Below are positions 59,053 to 64,000 of a stretch of DNA of 64,000 nucleotides, in pieces (the stretch's first letter is position 1; each line of letters begins with the position of its first letter). This DNA comes from G965205525 sp965205525 (GTDB lineage: Bacteria > Pseudomonadota > Gammaproteobacteria > JABABF01), in NCBI GenBank assembly GCA_965205525.1, contig OZ242171.1:124001-188000 (forward strand), given 5' to 3'. Position numbers and translations under genes: made by a program. Under the pieces are notes generated by a model. It worked only from the letters and a program-made list of their open reading frames with translations. It made no database searches and had not been told where the DNA came from.

Positions 59053-60189
59053 TTAGTCGTCTGTCAGCAATCGGGTCAGGACTTCCTCATAAATAGTGCA
59101 AAGCTGCTCCAGATCTCCTATGCGAGCCTTTTCATCAATGCGGTGAATCGTGCGGTTAATGGGACCGAATTCTGCTACCTGGCTGCCGGTGGGGGCCACG
59201 AAACGCCCGTCCGATGTGCCACCTGTAGTTGAAAGACACGGTGTTCGCCCGCTGTGCTGGCGCACCGCTGCGGTTACCGCTTCCAGGAGATCTCCTCCCT
59301 CGGTGAGGAAAGGCTTGCCCCCTTCCTGCCATGCAATCTGAAAATCCAGATTATGGGCGGACAAAATCTTTTCGGTTCGCTGGCGGAGGTTTTGTGCATT
59401 GGATGCCGTGCTGTAGCGGAAATTGAACAACACTTCCAGCTTTCCTGGAATTACATTGTGGGCGCCGACACCCGCTCGCACGTTAGAAAACTGGAGCCCG
59501 GTAGGGGGGAAATGTGCATTGCCTTCGTCCCAGATCTCCTCGTCTAGAGCTCGCAGTGCCGGCAGCGCCTTTTGAATCGGGTTGATGGACTGCTCCGGGT
59601 AGGCAATATGGCCTTGCGTGCCGCGCACGGTCAGGACTGCAGACAGGGAGCCGCGTCTGCCGTTTTTCACCGTGTCGCCGAAGTGCAAAGAGCAGGTGGG
59701 CTCACCGACCAAGCACCAGCGGATGTGCTCGCCCTGTCGCTGGAGTTCCTCCACAACTTTTGCCGTGCCATCCGTAGCCGCTCCCTCTTCGTCGCTAGTC
59801 AGCAGGAAAGCAATGCGTCCCAGGTGCTTTCCATGCTCAGCCACAAAGCGCTCTCCCGCCACGACCATCGCGGCTACCGAGCCCTTCATGTCCGCGGCGC
59901 CGCGACCGTGCAGGTGCGATTCGTCCACCATCGCGGCAAAGGGCGGGTGCTGCCATTCGGCCTCGGGGCCGGTCGGTACCACGTCGGTATGACCTAGGAA
60001 GCAGAATAACGGGCCGTCGTCGCCGTGCACCGCCCATAGGTTGTCTACCTCGCCAAAGCGCAGGTGTTTGATATGAAACCCGGCTGTGTGCAGGCGCGCT
60101 GCCAGTATTTTTTGACAGCCGGCGTCTTCCGGGGTCACGGAGTGTTGCTGGACTAACTGTCGTGCCAGTGCTAGAACCGGGGAGTCCAT
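59053..60189 (-). CDS. dapE: Succinyl-diaminopimelate desuccinylase
   Basis: Dinuclear zinc hydrolase of the lysine/diaminopimelate pathway. The protein has 378 residues from ATG 60189, four bases after dapD, which matches the family start; ATG 60207 is an alternative overlapping dapD. Metal and active-site motifs are CFLGHTDVVPTGP, HGRGAADMKGSVAAMV, LTSDEEGAATDGT, VKNGRRGSLSAVL, HNVIPGKLEVLFNFRYS and STTGGTSDGRFVAP. It is the last gene of glnD-nth-dapD-dapE. Confidence 0.96.
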   Translation of the reverse strand: MDSPVLALARQLVQQHSVTPEDAGCQKILAARLHTAGFHIKHLRFGEVDNLWAVHGDDGPLFCFLGHTDVVPTGPEAEWQHPPFAAMVDESHLHGRGAADMKGSVAAMVVAGERFVAEHGKHLGRIAFLLTSDEEGAATDGTAKVVEELQRQGEHIRWCLVGEPTCSLHFGDTVKNGRRGSLSAVLTVRGTQGHIAYPEQSINPIQKALPALRALDEEIWDEGNAHFPPTGLQFSNVRAGVGAHNVIPGKLEVLFNFRYSTASNAQNLRQRTEKILSAHNLDFQIAWQEGGKPFLTEGGDLLEAVTAAVRQHSGRTPCLSTTGGTSDGRFVAPTGSQVAEFGPINRTIHRIDEKARIGDLEQLCTIYEEVLTRLLTDD

Positions 60190-60193
60190 GCGC

Positions 60194-61231
60194 TTAGTTA
60201 TTGCCATGCAGCTGGGGGTTCAGTGCTGCGGCGCGGGGGTTGGGCAGGCATTCAACGGAGCCGCTCGTCGAGTTGCGCCGGAATAGAAGGTCCGGTTTGC
60301 CGGCCAGCTCCCGCGCCTTGACCTGAGTGCCTTTTGCACCTTCTCGGCTGATCCAGTTGACTACGGTCCCGGCTGTCAGGTACAGGCCAGCTTCTATGGT
60401 GCAGCGATCGCCGAGGGGAATACCCGTACCGGCATTGGCGCCGATCAGACAATCGCGCCCGACCGAGATGAGCACCTTATTGCCGCCGGACAGTGTGCCC
60501 ATAGTGGAGGCGCCGCCGCCTAAGTCGGTATCTGCATCCACTACGACACCAGCAGAAATACGGCCTTCCACCATGTTGGGCCCGACGGTGCCGGCATTAA
60601 AGTTGATAAATCCTTCCTGCATGATTGTGGTGCCCGTCCCGACCCATGCGCCGAGCCGTACCCTGGCGGTATCGGCAATGCGCACGCCGCTTGGCACCGT
60701 GTAGTCGGCCATGGACGGAAACTTGTCCACCCCATACACACGCAGGGGCTCTTTTCCCCCTAGGCGAGCTTGCAGCTGATAGCCTGCCAATTCCTCCAGG
60801 TCCACCGCTCCGCGGCTGGTCCAGGCAACCGTCGGCAGCACCGAAAACAGGTTTTCCAAGTTTATGCTGTTGGGCCGTACCAAGCGATGGGAGAGCAGAT
60901 GCAGTTTCAAATAGGCCTCGGGCACGGAGCTGAGGGCGATATCCTCTGCTAGCAGCACTGCCGTGACCGGGCGCTCACTGCGGCCTAGCATGGCGGCGAT
61001 GTCTGCCTGCTCTGCCAAGCCCGCCTCGCGGAGAGCTTGGGCGAGAGTCTGCATTTCCTTGGAGGTCCAAACCGCAGGCCCTCTTTCCCGCAGGGCTGGC
61101 ATCTCATCTAGCACCGGATTTAAATCTTCACCCGGGTGCACAAGGGGAGCCGGATAGAAAATTTCCAGCCATTCCTGCTTGCGATTGCGGGTGCCTGCGC
61201 CGAGGGCAAAAGCAAAGGCGGTGACGCTCAT
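60194..61231 (-). CDS. dapD: Tetrahydrodipicolinate N-succinyltransferase (long form)
   Basis: Left-handed beta-helix acyltransferase making N-succinyl-2-amino-6-ketopimelate, upstream of DapE. The protein has 345 residues, the long form found in Pseudomonas and actinobacteria rather than the 274-residue E. coli type. ATG 61231 begins MSVTAFAFALGAG. Hexapeptide-repeat rungs are seen in RVRLGAWVGTGTTIMQEGFINFNAGT, GRISAGVVVDADTDLGGGASTMGTLSGGN and GRDCLIGANAGTGIPLGDRC. The dapD-dapE adjacency completes a two-step unit for peptidoglycan precursor. Confidence 0.95.
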   Translation of the reverse strand: MSVTAFAFALGAGTRNRKQEWLEIFYPAPLVHPGEDLNPVLDEMPALRERGPAVWTSKEMQTLAQALREAGLAEQADIAAMLGRSERPVTAVLLAEDIALSSVPEAYLKLHLLSHRLVRPNSINLENLFSVLPTVAWTSRGAVDLEELAGYQLQARLGGKEPLRVYGVDKFPSMADYTVPSGVRIADTARVRLGAWVGTGTTIMQEGFINFNAGTVGPNMVEGRISAGVVVDADTDLGGGASTMGTLSGGNKVLISVGRDCLIGANAGTGIPLGDRCTIEAGLYLTAGTVVNWISREGAKGTQVKARELAGKPDLLFRRNSTSGSVECLPNPRAAALNPQLHGNN

Positions 61232-61266
61232 GGTCGTGTTTTCTCTGTCAGCGAGGGTTGCGTGAA

Positions 61267-61920
61267 TCAGGCGCGGCGCGTATGTACGGCGCGTCGGCGG
61301 CGAGGATAGCAGGTTCTGCAAATTTCACATACTGTGCCATCACAGCTGCGGGCGGTGCAGTGCTCGCGACCATAGTAAATTATCTGCAGATGCAGGTTGT
61401 TCCATTTGTCCGCTGGAAACAGTTGTTTTAGGCTCTGCTCCGTGTGCGCGGTGTTTTTGCCGTCGCTGAGACCCCAGCGCTGGGCCAGGCGATGAATATG
61501 CGTGTCCACCGGGAAAGCGGGCTCGCCGAAGGCCTGGCTCATGACTACGCTGGCTGTTTTGTGGCCGACACCGGGCAGCCTCTCCAGTGCTTCCATGTCG
61601 CGGGGCACTTTGCCGTTGTATTCCTGCATCAGGATGCTGGACAGGCGAGAGATGGCCCGCGCCTTCTGCGGGGCCAGACCGCAGGAGCGTATGGCGCACT
61701 CAATTTTCTTTACCGGCAGACAGCTCATATCAGCCGGATTATCAGCCAGGGCAAACAGTTCTGGTGTCACCTTGTTGACGCGCTTATCTGTGCATTGGGC
61801 GGACAGCAGTACGGCCACCAGCAGCGTATAGGCATTTTGATGCCGCAACGGGATCGGCGGCTGCGGGTAGAGGGTATTTAAATACCGCAGGATGAAGTCG
61901 GCGCGCTCTTGTTTTAGCAT
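61267..61920 (-). CDS. nth: Endonuclease III with atypical Fe-S cysteine spacing
   Basis: Base-excision repair glycosylase/AP lyase for oxidised pyrimidines. The protein has 217 residues. The catalytic region is normal: LLVAVLLSAQCTDKRVN, helix-hairpin-helix LERLPGVGHKTASVVMSQAFG (catalytic Lys) and FPVDTHIHRLAQRWGLS (catalytic Asp). The C-terminal cluster has cysteines at 188, 193, 198, 201 and 204, against the usual CX6CX2CX5C. Residue 195, which would be the second ligand, is Gly. An arginine-rich tail follows. It lies between glnD and dapD, 35 bp before dapD. Confidence 0.93.
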   Translation of the reverse strand: MLKQERADFILRYLNTLYPQPPIPLRHQNAYTLLVAVLLSAQCTDKRVNKVTPELFALADNPADMSCLPVKKIECAIRSCGLAPQKARAISRLSSILMQEYNGKVPRDMEALERLPGVGHKTASVVMSQAFGEPAFPVDTHIHRLAQRWGLSDGKNTAHTEQSLKQLFPADKWNNLHLQIIYYGREHCTARSCDGTVCEICRTCYPRRRRAVHTRRA

Positions 61921-62067
61921 GACATCCGGGCTGGCTCTGCCCAGTGTTACAGGCGGCGGGTGTGTCCCGCTCGGCGACGAGAGGAATACATTGTCAAACA
62001 GGCGGTGGGCGGCATGTCAAGAGCTGTCGTTAAGTCGTTAAGTATTGGAAGAGCGCCAGCTTGGCAA

Positions 62068-64000
62068 CTAAGCGGCTCGGCGAGCGCTGCGGGCCAATTC
62101 CTTGCAAATTGCCTGCTCAATTTTGGAGCGCAGTCCCTTGCTGAGGATCGGCCCCCCCGCATTTTCTGTGAGATAGAAAATATCATCCACCCGCTCTCCC
62201 AAGGTCGTGATGCGGGCACCTAGCAGTTCCAGCGGGAAACGGCTGAGCACACGGGCGACGCTGGCCAGCAGCCCCGGGCGATCAGGGGTGGTCACTTCCA
62301 GGACACTGTAGTGCTTGCTGGGTGCGGTGCTGATCACAGCGGATATTGGCACAGAAAATTTTCTGACCTGTATGGGCTCTAGCCGCCGCACCCTGTCGGG
62401 GGCACGCTCTGGATCCTGCAGCTGCGCATCCAAGGCCATTCGCAGCTGCTGCAGATCGGCTGAATCTTCTCCGATGCTCTTGCTATCCCGGTCTAGTACA
62501 AAAAATGTATACAGCGTATGCTTGTCGGCGGCCCGGAAAATATGTGCATCCTGCACACTTAGTTCCAGCTGCTCTATTATGCTGGTGATGATGGCAAATA
62601 ATCGGTCGTGGTGCGGTGCATAGACAAAGATTTGTGTCGCCTGCTCAAAATCGGATTCGCCTTGGTTGCGAATCATGATTAAGGGTTCGGATTTGCTTGC
62701 ATGTCCGATGATGCCCGCCGTATGCCATGCCACATCTTGCGGCTTCTCGCGCAGGAAATAATCTTTGCCAATATCTGCCCAGGCGGACTGCACCGTCTGC
62801 CGTGAAATGCCGTCTTGCGCTCGCAGCAGCCCCCACGCAGCTGCTTTTGCATCCTCTGCGCGGGAATGCCGATCGCCCCCTGCCGTGCTGCCGTGCAGCA
62901 GGGCATGCTTTGCCTGCAGGTAGAGCTCGCGCAGCAGTGTGGCTCGCCATGCATTCCACAGCGACGGATTGGTGGCGGAGATATCCGCGGCGGTCAGCGC
63001 ATAGAGATAATCTAAGCGCTCCTGGTTGTCGACAGTGGCAACAAATTTCTGTATCACGGCCGGGTCGGAGATATCATTGCGCTGTGCGGTCATAGACATA
63101 TACAGGTGATTGCGCACCAGCCAGGCAACCAGCGCGGTGTCCTGCTTACCAATGGCGTGGCGCCGGCAGAAGGCGATGGCATCGCGCTCCCCCAGCACCG
63201 AGTGATCGCCGCCCCGCCCCTTGGCGATGTCATGGTAGATGCCGGCGACGTACAGCAGTTCTATTTTTCTCAGGCGCCGCACGATGCCGGCGGCAACTGG
63301 AAACCGGTGTTTTTCCTCCGGCTTATTGAAGCGGCGCAAGTTCAGCACTACTTGGATCGTGTGGGCATCCACCGTGTAGACATGGAAAAGATCATGCTGC
63401 ATTTGGCCGGTAATGCGGTGGAATTCCGGCAGGTAGCGGCCCAGTATTCCGTACCGTCGCATGCGATGCAGCTGTGTCGCCACCCGATGCGGTGCCCGCA
63501 GCAGTGCCATAAATAGCTTGGCGTGCTTCGGGTTGCCTCGGAATTCTTTGTTAACCAAGTGCCGATGCTCGCGAATCAGCCGGATCGTAGAGGCGCGTAC
63601 GTCGCTAATTTCCCTATGCTGGGCCATCAATACAAAGATTTCCAGCAGCGCAGATGGATTTTTTGCAAATATATTGGGCCGCGTGACCTCTATGCAGCCA
63701 TTGCGTATTTGGAAGCGCGCATTTAATCGCTGTATATGCACTGGCTCGCAGGCATAAATCACCTGTTCATTGAAATTCTGAATCAGCACATCGCCGAGCT
63801 CACCCAATCGCAGAGTCCAGCGGTAGTAGTGTTTCATGAACTGCTCCACAGCCAGGCCGAGGGGCTGCTGGTCGCTGTAGCCGAACATGGGTGCCAAGGT
63901 GCGCTGCAAGTCAAAATGCAGGCGGTCCTCGCAGGATCCGCTCAGCATGTGCATGCCGTAGCGCACGCGCCAGAGGAAGTCCTGTCCGCCCTGCAAAAGC
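62068..64000 (-). CDS. glnD: PII uridylyltransferase/uridylyl-removing enzyme, C-terminal two thirds (cut by window edge)
   Basis: Sensor that uridylylates and deuridylylates PII proteins according to glutamine. The visible part of about 640 residues lacks most of the N-terminal nucleotidyltransferase domain, which lies beyond the right edge. Present are LWRVRYGMHMLSGSCEDRLHFDLQ, FHRITGQMQHDLFHVYTVDAHTIQVV (HD domain), LLYVAGIYHDIAKGRGGDHSVLG (HD metal site), LVAWLVRNHLYMSMTAQRNDISDP, and two ACT domains at the C-terminus (VYAPHHDRLFAIITSIIEQL, VTTPDRPGLLASVARVLSRF). Nothing suggests damage in the visible part. nth follows after 147 bp with no evident gene. Confidence 0.95.
   Translation of the reverse strand, partial: LLQGGQDFLWRVRYGMHMLSGSCEDRLHFDLQRTLAPMFGYSDQQPLGLAVEQFMKHYYRWTLRLGELGDVLIQNFNEQVIYACEPVHIQRLNARFQIRNGCIEVTRPNIFAKNPSALLEIFVLMAQHREISDVRASTIRLIREHRHLVNKEFRGNPKHAKLFMALLRAPHRVATQLHRMRRYGILGRYLPEFHRITGQMQHDLFHVYTVDAHTIQVVLNLRRFNKPEEKHRFPVAAGIVRRLRKIELLYVAGIYHDIAKGRGGDHSVLGERDAIAFCRRHAIGKQDTALVAWLVRNHLYMSMTAQRNDISDPAVIQKFVATVDNQERLDYLYALTAADISATNPSLWNAWRATLLRELYLQAKHALLHGSTAGGDRHSRAEDAKAAAWGLLRAQDGISRQTVQSAWADIGKDYFLREKPQDVAWHTAGIIGHASKSEPLIMIRNQGESDFEQATQIFVYAPHHDRLFAIITSIIEQLELSVQDAHIFRAADKHTLYTFFVLDRDSKSIGEDSADLQQLRMALDAQLQDPERAPDRVRRLEPIQVRKFSVPISAVISTAPSKHYSVLEVTTPDRPGLLASVARVLSRFPLELLGARITTLGERVDDIFYLTENAGGPILSKGLRSKIEQAICKELARSARRAA

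Overview
The window reads as a compact chromosome segment of a free-standing gammaproteobacterium with moderately high GC. Nearly every gene has a clear counterpart in the Pseudomonas/Chromatiales-type core genome, and many local gene orders match those I recall for Pseudomonas. Examples are metK / ArsR-methyltransferase / tkt / epd / pgk / fba, gmk-rpoZ-spoT-ridA, ubiC-ubiA beside rubredoxin genes, hemF-aroE, zapA-6S-ygfA and lolB-ispE-tRNA-Gln-prs-rplY-pth-ychF. Genes are tightly packed, with frequent ATGA, GTGA and TTGA stop/start overlaps and many GTG or TTG starts. No phage, insertion sequence, CRISPR array or rRNA was seen.

Left third (1-23 kb). A minus-strand run holds argH, gshB, ruvX, yggS, a thioredoxin-fold protein and proC (cut by the left edge). 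Divergent to it lie hemC-hemD. Then comes a minus-strand methyl-cycle operon: an ArsR-methyltransferase fusion, metK, ahcY, metF and rsmE. It starts from a promoter embedded in a palindrome that looks like the fusion regulator's own operator. Divergent from it run tkt-epd-pgk-fba and a FAD-linked hydroxyacid dehydrogenase, then rpiA, ilvA and the ygfA / 6S RNA / zapA / ZapB-like group.

Middle (23-45 kb). rnr-rlmB, purE, tsaC-hemF-aroE, a short AT-rich gene remnant, a FemAB-like acyltransferase with ubiA-ubiC, a rubredoxin/rubredoxin-reductase fusion, a dicarboxylate symporter, recG, a YeeZ-like epimerase, ridA-spoT-rpoZ, gmk, rph-pyrE and argB. RpoZ carries a long acidic tail built from a 30-bp tandem repeat. 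The gmk-rph gap holds a decayed repeat of about 25 bp.

Right third (45-64 kb). A four-gene glycosyltransferase cassette sits between argB and prfA, where the RF methyltransferase prmC would be expected. Its first gene fuses an Och1-like (GT32) domain to an Anp1-like domain. After prfA comes hemA, whose C-terminal dimerisation domain is duplicated in tandem. Then follow a TPR lipoprotein, lolB, ispE, tRNA-Gln, prs, rplY, pth, ychF and the minus-strand group glnD (partial)-nth-dapD-dapE.

The most unusual items are the HemA domain duplication, the Och1/Anp1 fusion cassette, the repeat-bearing omega subunit and the self-regulated SAH/SAM operon. All functional calls come from motif and family recognition by eye; no database search was run.
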